From NCBI RefSeq assembly GCF_900221005.1, contig NZ_OBQI01000004.1:372001-436000 (forward strand): a stretch of 64,000 nucleotides of DNA. The letters run 5' to 3'. The stretch's first letter is position 1; each line of letters opens with the position of its first letter. Under the pieces are notes generated by a model. The model was not told the DNA's origin, did no database searches, and saw only the letters and a program-made list of their open reading frames with translations. Positions 1-7,550 of this stretch are shown in pieces. The translations under genes and the position numbers were made by a program. Origin of the DNA: Blastococcus aggregatus (GTDB taxonomy: Bacteria > Actinomycetota > Actinomycetes > Mycobacteriales > Geodermatophilaceae).

Positions 1-2
1 TC

Positions 3-971
3 GAGGACCGGATCACCGCCGACGGCCGGGACGGCTGGCCGGTCGAGGCGGGCCGCTACCGGCTGATCGCCGCCCGCGCCTGCCCGTGGGCCAACCGCAC
101 GATCATCGTGCGCCGGCTGCTCGGCCTGGAGCAGGCGATCTCGATGGGCCTGTGCGGGCCCACGCACGACGAGCGCAGCTGGACCTTCGACCTCGACCCC
201 GGTGGCCGCGACCCGGTGCTCGGCTACGAGCGGTTGCAGGAGGCGTACTTCGCCCGCGACCCGGAGTACCCGAAGGGCATCACGGTGCCGGCCGTCGTCG
301 ACGTCCCGACGAAGGCCGTCGTCACCAACAACTTCCCGCAGATCACCCTCGACTTCTCCACCGAGTGGACCGCCCACCACCGGGACGGCGCACCGGACCT
401 CTACCCCGAGCCCCTGCGGGACGAGATGGACGAGGTGATGCAGCGGATCTACACCGAGGTCAACAACGGCGTGTACCGCTGCGGGTTCTCCGGCTCGCAG
501 CGCGCCTACGACAAGTCCTACGAGCGGCTGTTCACCGCCCTGGACTGGCTGGAGGAGCGGCTCACCGATCGCCGTTTCCTCATGGGCGACACGATCACCG
601 AGGCCGACGTCCGGCTGTTCACCACGCTGGCCCGCTTCGACGCCGTCTACCACGGCCACTTCAAGTGCAACCGGCAGAAGCTGACCGAGTTCCGGGCGCT
701 CTGGGGATACGCCCGTGACCTGTTCCAGACCCCCGGGTTCGGCGACACGACGGACTTCCCGCAGATCAAGGAGCACTACTACGTCGTCCACGCCGACATC
801 AACCCGACGCAGATCATCCCGGCCGGCCCGGACACCTCGGTCTGGCTGACCCCGCACGGCCGCGAGCAGCTCGGCGGCTCCCCGTTCGGCGACGGCACCC
901 CGCCCGGCCCGGTGGCCGAGGGCGAGCGGGTGCCCGAGGGCCACGGCCCCGGAGGCATCCCGCACCGCTGA
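3..971 (+). CDS. Glutathionyl-hydroquinone reductase-like protein (5' truncated)
   Basis: The reading frame is open from base 3, so the start lies left of the window; 322 residues are visible. The family (ECM4/YqjG, Omega-class glutathione transferases) reduces glutathionyl-hydroquinones through a catalytic Cys in a CPWA motif, seen here at visible residues 27-30 (ARACPWANR). A C-terminal helical GST domain follows (about 130-270). The final 35 residues are Gly/Pro-rich and probably disordered. Actinobacteria generally use mycothiol rather than glutathione, so the natural thiol here may be mycothiol; that part is inference. The family call is confident, the substrate is not. Confidence 0.88.
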   Translation, partial: EDRITADGRDGWPVEAGRYRLIAARACPWANRTIIVRRLLGLEQAISMGLCGPTHDERSWTFDLDPGGRDPVLGYERLQEAYFARDPEYPKGITVPAVVDVPTKAVVTNNFPQITLDFSTEWTAHHRDGAPDLYPEPLRDEMDEVMQRIYTEVNNGVYRCGFSGSQRAYDKSYERLFTALDWLEERLTDRRFLMGDTITEADVRLFTTLARFDAVYHGHFKCNRQKLTEFRALWGYARDLFQTPGFGDTTDFPQIKEHYYVVHADINPTQIIPAGPDTSVWLTPHGREQLGGSPFGDGTPPGPVAEGERVPEGHGPGGIPHR

Positions 972-992
972 CCGGGCTGCCAGGATCGGGCC

Positions 993-1754
993 GTGGCTCC
1001 CGCAGCGCGTGGCACCGGCCGGCAGCCCGGCGTGCCGGTCACCGGGCTGACGATCGACCGCGGGCAGTCGGACCCGGGGCGGTGGCCCTACACCGTGCCC
1101 GCGGTGCGGCACGTGTACGAGTCGGGTCTCGCGCTGGCGCCCGGGGCCACGGTGCTGATCGGCGCGAACGGGGCCGGCAAGTCCACGCTCGTCGAGGGGA
1201 TCGCCGCGGCCTGGGCACGCCGGGTCACCGCCTTCCGCGAGGACTGGCTGCAGCGGTCGATCGCGGAGCCGGCCGCCGAGGACTCCGACCTGCACCGCGC
1301 GCTGCGGCTGTCCTGCACCCGCGGCGGGCCCACCGGCGGGCTGTTCCTGCGGGCCGAGCGGCTGCACGCCCAGGCCGAGCAGTTCTCCGGCCGCGGGCGG
1401 TGGCGCGAGCGCATCGACGGCCCGCTGCTCGACCGCAGCCACGGGGAGGGCTTCCTGCAGGTGCTCGCCGGCATGACCGCCGAACCCGGGTTCTACGTCC
1501 TCGACGAGCCCGAGTCGGCGCTCTCCTTCGACAGCAGCCTGATGCTGCTGACGATCCTGCAGGACATGCTCGCCGCGGGCAGCCAGGTCGTGCTGGCCAC
1601 CCACTCCCCCGTCCTGGCCGCGCTGCCCGGAGCCACGCTGCTGCAGCTCGACGACGGCGGCATCACGCAGGTCGAGTACGACGACTGCGACCTGGTGACG
1701 TCGTGGCGGGCCTTCCTGGAGCGGCCGGCCGCCTTCCTGCGCCACCTGCGCTGA
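993..1754 (+). CDS. AAA/ABC-type ATPase of the COG3910 class
   Basis: 253 residues. Walker A is GANGAGKST at 57-65, Walker B is FYVLDEPESAL at about 168-178, and the switch His lies in ATHSP near 204. No transmembrane segment is seen and it is far shorter than an SMC or RecF protein, so this is a stand-alone cytosolic ATPase of the predicted-ATPase group. Its physiological role is not known to me. The GTG start sits 6 nt after CAGGAT, a possible -10 element, so the message may be leaderless. It begins 22 nt after the preceding gene. Confidence 0.8.
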   Translation: MAPAARGTGRQPGVPVTGLTIDRGQSDPGRWPYTVPAVRHVYESGLALAPGATVLIGANGAGKSTLVEGIAAAWARRVTAFREDWLQRSIAEPAAEDSDLHRALRLSCTRGGPTGGLFLRAERLHAQAEQFSGRGRWRERIDGPLLDRSHGEGFLQVLAGMTAEPGFYVLDEPESALSFDSSLMLLTILQDMLAAGSQVVLATHSPVLAALPGATLLQLDDGGITQVEYDDCDLVTSWRAFLERPAAFLRHLR

Positions 1755-1849
1755 CGGAGCCCGCGCCGGCACGGCGATAGGCTGGGGGCACCCATCCCGT
1801 CTCCCGAAGGGCCCGACCAGGTCCTCGCACCACCCTGAGGAGCCTGCTC

Positions 1850-2587
1850 GTGCAGCCCGCTTTCTTCACGCTGACCGATGGGCGCTTCGTCCCTTCCGAG
1901 GACGCCCGGAGCTGGTGGACGCCGGGCATGCTGAGCGGCCCCCTGCTCGGCGGCCTGCTGGCCCGCGCGCTCGACACCGCGTACGGCGCTCCGGAGTTCC
2001 AGTTCAGCCGGCTCACCGTCGACCTGTTCCGCAATGCCCCGTTCGAGCCGATCGAGGTGACCACGGAGGTCATCCGCGAGGGACGCCGCATCCGCGTCAC
2101 CGAGGCGAAGGTGCTGACCAGCATCGGCGTCGTCGCCCGGGCGAGCGGGGTGCAGCTGCGCCGCGGGGAGCAGCCGCCCAGCCCCGTGCCCACCCGCACG
2201 CCGGACTGGGACGCTCCCGACCCGACGGGGATCACCGATCCCTACTTCCAGTTCGTCCCCGACGGGGACCACTCCCGCCGGGGCATGTGGATCCGGGCGG
2301 ACCGCCCGCTGGTGGCCGGCGAGGAGCTCACGCCGTTCGTCCGCGCCGCCCTGGCCGCCGACGAGGGCAGCCCGGTGGCGCACCGCGGCGAGACCGAGCT
2401 CGAGTTCATCAACGCCGACTACACGCTCACCCTCAGCCGCGACCCGGTCGGTGAGTACATCGGCCTGGCCGCCGGCGGCCACGTCAGCGAGGACGGCGTC
2501 GCCGTCGGGCACGCCACGGTGCACGACCAGAAGGGGCCGATCGGCTCCAGCATGTCCACCGCCGTCGCCAACGTCCGGACGGTGTGA
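1850..2587 (+). CDS. Acyl-CoA thioesterase-like double-hotdog protein, copy 1
   Basis: 245 residues with a GTG start behind a GAGG box (CTGAGGAGCC). The sequence fits the 4HBT_3/TesB-like thioesterase group: an N-terminal hotdog containing FQFSRLTVD and FRNAPFEP, a linker around residue 110, and a C-terminal hotdog containing LEFINADYTL. Such proteins hydrolyse acyl-CoA esters in the cytosol. The next gene encodes a paralogue of identical length that starts one base after this stop codon, so the two are almost certainly co-transcribed. Substrate unknown. Confidence 0.8.
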   Translation: MQPAFFTLTDGRFVPSEDARSWWTPGMLSGPLLGGLLARALDTAYGAPEFQFSRLTVDLFRNAPFEPIEVTTEVIREGRRIRVTEAKVLTSIGVVARASGVQLRRGEQPPSPVPTRTPDWDAPDPTGITDPYFQFVPDGDHSRRGMWIRADRPLVAGEELTPFVRAALAADEGSPVAHRGETELEFINADYTLTLSRDPVGEYIGLAAGGHVSEDGVAVGHATVHDQKGPIGSSMSTAVANVRTV

Positions 2588-2588
2588 C

Positions 2589-3326
2589 GTGACCCGGCCC
2601 GCCTACTTCACCCTGACCGACGACGGCCGGTTCGCCCCGGGCGAGAGCGCCGCGAGCTGGTGGGTGCCCGGCATGATCCACGGCCGCCTGCTGGGCGGGC
2701 TGATGGCGAGGCAGCTCGAGGCCGTCCACGGCGACCCGGGGTTCCAGTTCAGCCGGCTCACCGTGGACATGTTCCGCAACGCGCCCTTCGAGCCGGTCGA
2801 GGTGAACAGCGTCGTCGTCCGCGAGGGCCGCCGCATCCGGGTGACCGAGGGGACGGTGACCGCCGGCGTCGGGGCGGTCGCCCGGGCCACCGCGGTGCAG
2901 CTGCGCCGCGGCGAGCAGCCGCCCGGCCCCGTGCCGACGCGCACGCCGGCCTGGGACGCCCCCGACCCGGCCTCGTTCCCCCGCTCGGTCACCGAGTTCG
3001 GCGAGAACCCGGCCCGCCGCCGGATGTGGGTGACGGAGAAGAGCCCGCTGGTCGAGGGCGAGGCCCTCTCCCCCTTCGTCCGGGCCGCCCTGGCCGCCGA
3101 CCTGGCCAGCCCGCTGGCACACCGCAGCAACGGCGAGCTGGAGTTCATCAACGCCGACTACACGCTCACCCTGAGCCGGGATCCCGTCGGCGACTCCATC
3201 GGCCTGGAGTCCGGCGGCCATGCCGGCGACTCCGGCGTCGCGGTCGGGCACTGCACGATGCACGACGCCGAGGGCCCGATCGGGTTCAGCATGGCGGTCG
3301 CGGTCGCCAACATCCGGGCCGTCTGA
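2589..3326 (+). CDS. Acyl-CoA thioesterase-like double-hotdog protein, copy 2
   Basis: 245 residues, the same length as the preceding gene and similar throughout; roughly two thirds identical by eye. Blocks such as FQFSRLTVD, EGRRIRVTE, QLRRGEQPP and LEFINADYTLTLSRDPVG are shared. The GTG at 2589 is chosen because the paralogue's N-terminus aligns there; the frame is open further upstream but that part overlaps copy 1. This is a tandem duplication. The two copies could form a heteromer or have divided acyl-chain preferences; nothing in the sequence decides this. Confidence 0.82.
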   Translation: MTRPAYFTLTDDGRFAPGESAASWWVPGMIHGRLLGGLMARQLEAVHGDPGFQFSRLTVDMFRNAPFEPVEVNSVVVREGRRIRVTEGTVTAGVGAVARATAVQLRRGEQPPGPVPTRTPAWDAPDPASFPRSVTEFGENPARRRMWVTEKSPLVEGEALSPFVRAALAADLASPLAHRSNGELEFINADYTLTLSRDPVGDSIGLESGGHAGDSGVAVGHCTMHDAEGPIGFSMAVAVANIRAV

Positions 3327-3428
3327 CCGCGACCGCTCGACTGGCCCCGAGGGGGTGGCCTGCGTCACAGTGTGCCTCGGCGGCGGACGCACGAGGCGGC
3401 GACCGCCGGTGTCCGAGGGGGAATCGGC

Positions 3429-4049
3429 ATGTACGCACGCTCCACCACGTTCCACGCTGATCCGCACCGGATCGACGAGGCGCTCGTCTACCTGCGCGAC
3501 CGGGCCATGCCGGCGCTGATGGGCATGGACGGTTTCGTCGGCCTCTCCATGCTCGCCGACCGCGACTCGGGCCGGTGCATCATCACCAGCTCCTTCGAGG
3601 ACCTCGCCGCGCTGCACCGCAGCGCGTCGGAGATGCGCGGCATCCGCGCCCGGACCGCCGACGTGCTGCAGAGCCCGCAGGCGCTCGAGGAGTGGCAGAT
3701 CGCGCTGCTGCACCGCGAGCGGAGCGCCCCCGAGGGCGCGCGCACCCGGGTGACCTGGTATCGCACCGATCCCGACCGCCTGGACCCCATGCTCGACGCC
3801 TACGCCGAGAGCATCGTGCCGCGGCTGTCCGACCTGCCGGGCTTCTGCAGCGTCAGCGTCTTCGCCGATCCGGTGGAGGGCCGCAGCGCCGCCGCGGTCA
3901 CCTTCGCCGACGACGCCGCCCTGGAGCAGGCGAGCGCGCACCTCGCTCCGCTGCTGCAGGAGCTGGGCAGTCAGTACGCCGGCGAGGTCACCGACGAGGC
4001 GACGTTCGACCTCGTGCTCGCCCACCTGCGCGTGCCCGAGACGGTCTGA
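3429..4049 (+). CDS. Tandem ferredoxin-like (ABM-type) domain protein
   Basis: 206 residues. The ATG is preceded by GAGGGGGA. Two halves of about 100 residues have the same pattern: a short strand (MYARSTTFHADPHRIDEAL, then TRVTWYRTDPDRLDPML), a helix, a GFxxxSxxxD turn (GFVGLSMLAD; GFCSVSVFAD) and a closing helix. This is the layout of dimeric alpha/beta-barrel proteins of the antibiotic-biosynthesis-monooxygenase superfamily, with two repeats in one chain. No catalytic residues are evident, so an enzymatic role is not claimed. Confidence 0.65.
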   Translation: MYARSTTFHADPHRIDEALVYLRDRAMPALMGMDGFVGLSMLADRDSGRCIITSSFEDLAALHRSASEMRGIRARTADVLQSPQALEEWQIALLHRERSAPEGARTRVTWYRTDPDRLDPMLDAYAESIVPRLSDLPGFCSVSVFADPVEGRSAAAVTFADDAALEQASAHLAPLLQELGSQYAGEVTDEATFDLVLAHLRVPETV

Positions 4050-4080
4050 CCCCCTCCCCGGACTTCCAGGACGGACACAC

Positions 4081-5133
4081 GTGGCGACGTCGGAACCCTC
4101 CCCCAGCACCGACCAGCGCGGCCGGCACGCGGACCCGGCCGACGACCCGCCCCCGGAGGACGAGGCGCCACCCCAGCGGGCCAGGCGGTTCCGGCCGGCC
4201 GGCGGCACTCCGGTGGGCCGGCACCCGGCCGCGAACCCGCTGCTGCTCGCCTCCGGGCTCCTCCTGGGGCTGTTCCTCGCCCCCGCGATCCTCGACCGGC
4301 TCGACTTCTCCGTCACCGACCGCGCGGCCGCGGTCGCCCGCAGCGCCGCGACCCGCTGGCCCGGCGACGGCGAGCCCTGGTTCTGGCCCTCCTGGGTGGC
4401 GCTGCTGGCCGGGATCGTGGCCGTCGTCGTGATCGCGCTCGCCTTCGCCCGGGTCCGGCTCCCCGATCTCGTGGTCGGCGCGCTCGCGGCCGTCCTGGCC
4501 CTGGCCACCGCCCGCGCGGCCTGGGCCACCCTCGACGTGGTCAACGCCCGGATCTGGGACCTGCTGACCGTCTGCGCGATCTGCCTGACGGCGTTCGCCC
4601 TCGCGGTGTCGGCCGTGGCGCACTGGCGCTCACCCTCGGACGAGGGCAAGCAGGGCAAGGAGGAGAAGGTCGCGGGCTCCGGAGGCGGGGCCGCCGGCGT
4701 GGCGAGCGCGGCCGTGGGGGGCTTCGGGCTGGCGCTGCTGCTCCTCCTCGGCGGCGCCACCGTCGGCCACGTCCAGGCCGAGGGCCTGGGCCCCGCGGGA
4801 CCGCCGCAGGACGTGGCCGGGCTGCTGAGCATCCGCGCCGCCGACGCCGCGGTGGCCGCCGACCTCCCGGGCGCCTGGGTGCCCCAGGTGGCGGCGGCGC
4901 CGATCGGCGACGACACCGCCGCCACGGGCTACTCCGTGCAGCACCGCGCGTGGACGGCGCGCCAGCCGGTGCTGCTGGTCCGCGGCGACGACCTCCCCGG
5001 CGCCGGGCTGGACGAGGCCTGGTGGCTCACCCTCGCCGCGCTGCCGTTCGGCAGCGAGGCCGAGGCGCAGCAGTGGTGCGCGGGCGCGGGCATGGCCCCG
5101 CCCGCCTGCGTCCCGCGGAAGCTGCCCGGCTGA
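4081..5133 (+). CDS. Polytopic membrane protein of unknown function
   Basis: 350 residues from a GTG start, 31 nt after the previous gene. There is a Pro-rich, charged cytosolic N-terminus (1-50), then hydrophobic segments at about 53-72, 101-122, 126-147, 158-180 and 205-230, and a soluble C-terminal domain (about 235-350) with two Cys near the end (QQWCAGAG, PPACVPRK) that could pair outside the cell. A Lys/Glu-rich loop separates segments 4 and 5. I recognise no family. Confidence 0.7.
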   Translation: MATSEPSPSTDQRGRHADPADDPPPEDEAPPQRARRFRPAGGTPVGRHPAANPLLLASGLLLGLFLAPAILDRLDFSVTDRAAAVARSAATRWPGDGEPWFWPSWVALLAGIVAVVVIALAFARVRLPDLVVGALAAVLALATARAAWATLDVVNARIWDLLTVCAICLTAFALAVSAVAHWRSPSDEGKQGKEEKVAGSGGGAAGVASAAVGGFGLALLLLLGGATVGHVQAEGLGPAGPPQDVAGLLSIRAADAAVAADLPGAWVPQVAAAPIGDDTAATGYSVQHRAWTARQPVLLVRGDDLPGAGLDEAWWLTLAALPFGSEAEAQQWCAGAGMAPPACVPRKLPG

Positions 5134-5139
5134 GCGGCC

Positions 5140-6189
5140 TCAGACCACCCGGGTGAGCGCCGGCCAGAGCCCGTCCGGGCCGTCGGCCAGCAGCCCCTGC
5201 GCGAGCACCTTCGACCAGACCAGCTCGCTGCCGGCCTCGTCCCGCCACGACCACAGCCGCTTGGTCAGGTGGTGCAGCTTGTGCTCCTGGGTGAAGCCGA
5301 TGGCCCCGTGCACCTGGTGCGCCAGCCGCGCGACGACCTCGACGGCCGCACCCGCCCGCACCTTCGCCGCCGCGGCCGCCAGCCAGAAGTCGTCCGAGCC
5401 GTGGTGCAGCGCCTGCACCGCGGCGTCGGTCAGCGCGGTCACCGCCGTCACCTCGCCGGCCATCTCCGCGAGCTCCATCTGGATGGCCTGGAACTTCGCC
5501 AGCGATCGGCCGAACTGCTGCCGCTCCCCCGCGTACTGCACCGTCCACGCCAGCACCTGCTCCAGCGCGGCGGTCAGCTGCACCGCCCGCGCCAGCGCGT
5601 AGCCGGCCCGCAGCTCGCGCACCTGCGCCGCGTTCAGCGGTGCGGCGAGTGCGGGGACGCCGTCCAGGGTGAGCGTGCTCCGCGGCTCGCCGGCGAGGTT
5701 CACCGCGTCCGAGGCCGGCAGCCCCGTCGTCGGCAGCAGCGCCAGCACCGCGCCGTCCGGCCCGGTCGCCAGCAGCGCCACGTGCGCGGACGTCGAACCC
5801 CACGGGACGTCGGCGACGGTGCCGGTGAGCGTCCACGCGTCGCCGGCCGGCGTCGCCCGGACGCCCTCGGCGTGCCCGAAGGTGAGCGGCTCGTCGACCG
5901 GCGGCAGGGACAGGCCCGCCGCGATCACCGCGGGGCCGGCCACCAGCAGCTGCTCGGCGACCGGCACCGCGGCCGCGCCGGAGGCCAGCGTGCGCACGAT
6001 CGCCACCGCGTCGGCCAGCTCGCCGCCGGAGCCGCCGGCGGACTCGGGCAGCCCCACGCCGGTCAGCCCGTTCCCGGCCAGGGCACCCCACAGCCCGGCG
6101 TCCCACCGGCGGTCCGGCGTCGGGTCGAACGGCTCGTGGCGCGTCAACAGCCCGCGGACCGTCTCGACCACCAGATCCTGATCACTCAT
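5140..6189 (-). CDS. Acyl-CoA dehydrogenase, second subunit of a pair
   Basis: 349 residues. The ATG at 6189 overlaps the upstream TGA in ATGA, so translation is coupled to the larger acyl-CoA dehydrogenase. The acyl-CoA dehydrogenase fold is seen from the N-terminal helical domain to the C-terminal block (QFGRSLAKFQAIQMELAEM; VHGAIGFTQEHKLHHLTKR). It is shorter and more divergent than a canonical subunit of about 385 residues. In mycobacteria adjacent short/long FadE pairs form alpha2beta2 heterotetramers that act on steroid side chains or other bulky acyl-CoAs; a similar complex is inferred here. Confidence 0.85.
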   Translation of the reverse strand: MSDQDLVVETVRGLLTRHEPFDPTPDRRWDAGLWGALAGNGLTGVGLPESAGGSGGELADAVAIVRTLASGAAAVPVAEQLLVAGPAVIAAGLSLPPVDEPLTFGHAEGVRATPAGDAWTLTGTVADVPWGSTSAHVALLATGPDGAVLALLPTTGLPASDAVNLAGEPRSTLTLDGVPALAAPLNAAQVRELRAGYALARAVQLTAALEQVLAWTVQYAGERQQFGRSLAKFQAIQMELAEMAGEVTAVTALTDAAVQALHHGSDDFWLAAAAAKVRAGAAVEVVARLAHQVHGAIGFTQEHKLHHLTKRLWSWRDEAGSELVWSKVLAQGLLADGPDGLWPALTRVV

Positions 6190-7346
6190 CGCAGGCCCAA
6201 TCCACGCGCCACGATCCCTCTGAGGATCTCGTTGGTGCCGCCGCGCAGCGTGTAGCCCGGCGCGTGCAGCTGCGCCTCGGCCAGCGCCCGCGCGAGCGGG
6301 TCGGGCGAGTCCAGCGACGGCAGCACGTCGACCACCCGCCGGATCTCGTCGATGACGTCGGCCTCGAACGTCGTCCCGACGTCCTTGACCAGGGCTGCGG
6401 GGATGTTCGGCAGCTCGCCGCGGTCCAGTGCGGCCGCGATGCGCAGCGACATCTGGCGCAGCGCCAGCAGGCGGGCCGACAGCCGGCCGAGCACCGCCAG
6501 CGCCGCGGGGTCGCCCGAGTCGACGACCCGGCGCCCGAACTCGGCGACGAGTGGATAGGTCGACAGGAAGCGCTCCGGCCCGGACCGCTCGAAGGCCAGC
6601 TCGGCGGTCACCTGGTGCCAGCCGTCGCCCTCGGTGCCCAGCAGCATGTCCCTGGGGATGACGACGTCCTCGAAGACCACCTCGTTGAAGTGGTGCCCGC
6701 CGTCCAGGATGCGGATCGGGTTGATCGTGATGCCCGGCAGCGACAGGTCGATCAGCAGCTGCGACATGCCCGCGTGCCGGTTCGCGGTGTCCACCGGGGC
6801 GGTGCGCACGAGGACGATGCCGTAGTGCGACGCGTGCGCGTTCGACGTCCAGACCTTGGCGCCGTTCACCACCCAGTCGCCGGCCTCGTTGCGCGTCGCC
6901 TTCGTGCGGATCGAGGCGAGGTCGGAGCCGGAGTCCGGCTCGCTCATCCCGATCACGAAGTAGCACTCGCCGCGGGCGATGCGCGGCAGGATCTCGCGCC
7001 GCTGCGCCTCGGTCCCGTAGCGCAGCAGGTTGGGCCCGGACTGCCGGTCGGCGATCCAGTGCGCCGCGACCGGCGCGCCGGCGGCCAGCAGCTCCTCGGT
7101 GACGGCGTAGCGCTCCATCGCGGTGCGCTCGTGCCCGCCGTACTCCTTCGGCCAGGTCATGCCCAGCCAGCCGCGCGCGCCCAGCTTGCGGGAGAACTCC
7201 GGGTCGACGCCGGACAGCCAGGTGTCCACGTGCGTGCTGAAGGTGCCGGCGGCCAGTTCCTCGGCGAGGAAGTCGCGCACCTCGCCGCGTACCCGCTCGG
7301 CCGCCCCGGACCGGGGTGCCGGCGCCAGTGTCAACGGGTTGGTCAT
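6186..7346 (-). CDS. Acyl-CoA dehydrogenase, first subunit of a pair
   Basis: 386 residues. The ATG at 7346 is chosen because GGGAG lies 5 nt upstream; the frame stays open further but without family similarity. FAD and substrate motifs are visible: MSEPDSGSDLASIRTKAT (about 130-150) followed by WVVNGAKVWTSNA, and the C-terminal GYTLRGGTNEILRGIVARGLG. It introduces the alpha,beta double bond into an acyl-CoA using FAD. It overlaps the following acyl-CoA dehydrogenase by 4 nt, which points to a heteromeric enzyme. Confidence 0.9.
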   Translation of the reverse strand: MTNPLTLAPAPRSGAAERVRGEVRDFLAEELAAGTFSTHVDTWLSGVDPEFSRKLGARGWLGMTWPKEYGGHERTAMERYAVTEELLAAGAPVAAHWIADRQSGPNLLRYGTEAQRREILPRIARGECYFVIGMSEPDSGSDLASIRTKATRNEAGDWVVNGAKVWTSNAHASHYGIVLVRTAPVDTANRHAGMSQLLIDLSLPGITINPIRILDGGHHFNEVVFEDVVIPRDMLLGTEGDGWHQVTAELAFERSGPERFLSTYPLVAEFGRRVVDSGDPAALAVLGRLSARLLALRQMSLRIAAALDRGELPNIPAALVKDVGTTFEADVIDEIRRVVDVLPSLDSPDPLARALAEAQLHAPGYTLRGGTNEILRGIVARGLGLR

Positions 7347-7457
7347 GCCACTCCCAGCTCGATGCGGACTGCTGCCTCGGTTGTACAGGGCCCCTCGCCC
7401 GCGTGCGCGCCCGGCCTGGAACATCCTCCGTGATTCGTCGGCGTCCTTCCTCCGTGG

Positions 7458-7536
7458 GACGTCCTCCCTCGCCGCCGAGCGTCCTCCCTCGCCGTGGGAC
7501 GTGAGGGAGGACGCTCGATGATCAGGTCACCTGATC
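7458..7536. repeat. Palindromic dispersed repeat, family A, copy 1
   Basis: The core is a perfect 15-bp inverted repeat (7476-7490 CGAGCGTCCTCCCTC with 7503-7517, 12-nt loop), followed by a second palindrome GATCAGGT-c-ACCTGATC at 7520-7536. A partial left-arm copy (GACGTCCTCC) begins at 7458, and CGTGGGACGT occurs twice (7453-7462, 7493-7502). The same arrangement, with the same internal spacing, recurs at 32554-32632. It lies between the 3' end of the phosphatase gene and the 5' end of the acyl-CoA dehydrogenase. It could form a terminator hairpin, but recurrence in a different orientation relative to genes suggests a REP-like element. Confidence 0.85.
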
Positions 7537-7550
7537 CCAGCGCGGACGCG

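Noticed and set aside
2484-4925. An 813-codon open frame on the minus strand across the thioesterase and membrane protein genes
   Set aside because: It is a GC-bias shadow: low-complexity Arg/Ala/Gly/Pro composition, no domain, and it is antisense to genes with clear family matches.
7441-7536. A CRISPR-like array from the repeated GTCCTCCCTC units
   Set aside because: Only two or three short units, irregular spacing, no unique spacers and no cas genes; a palindromic repeat explains it.
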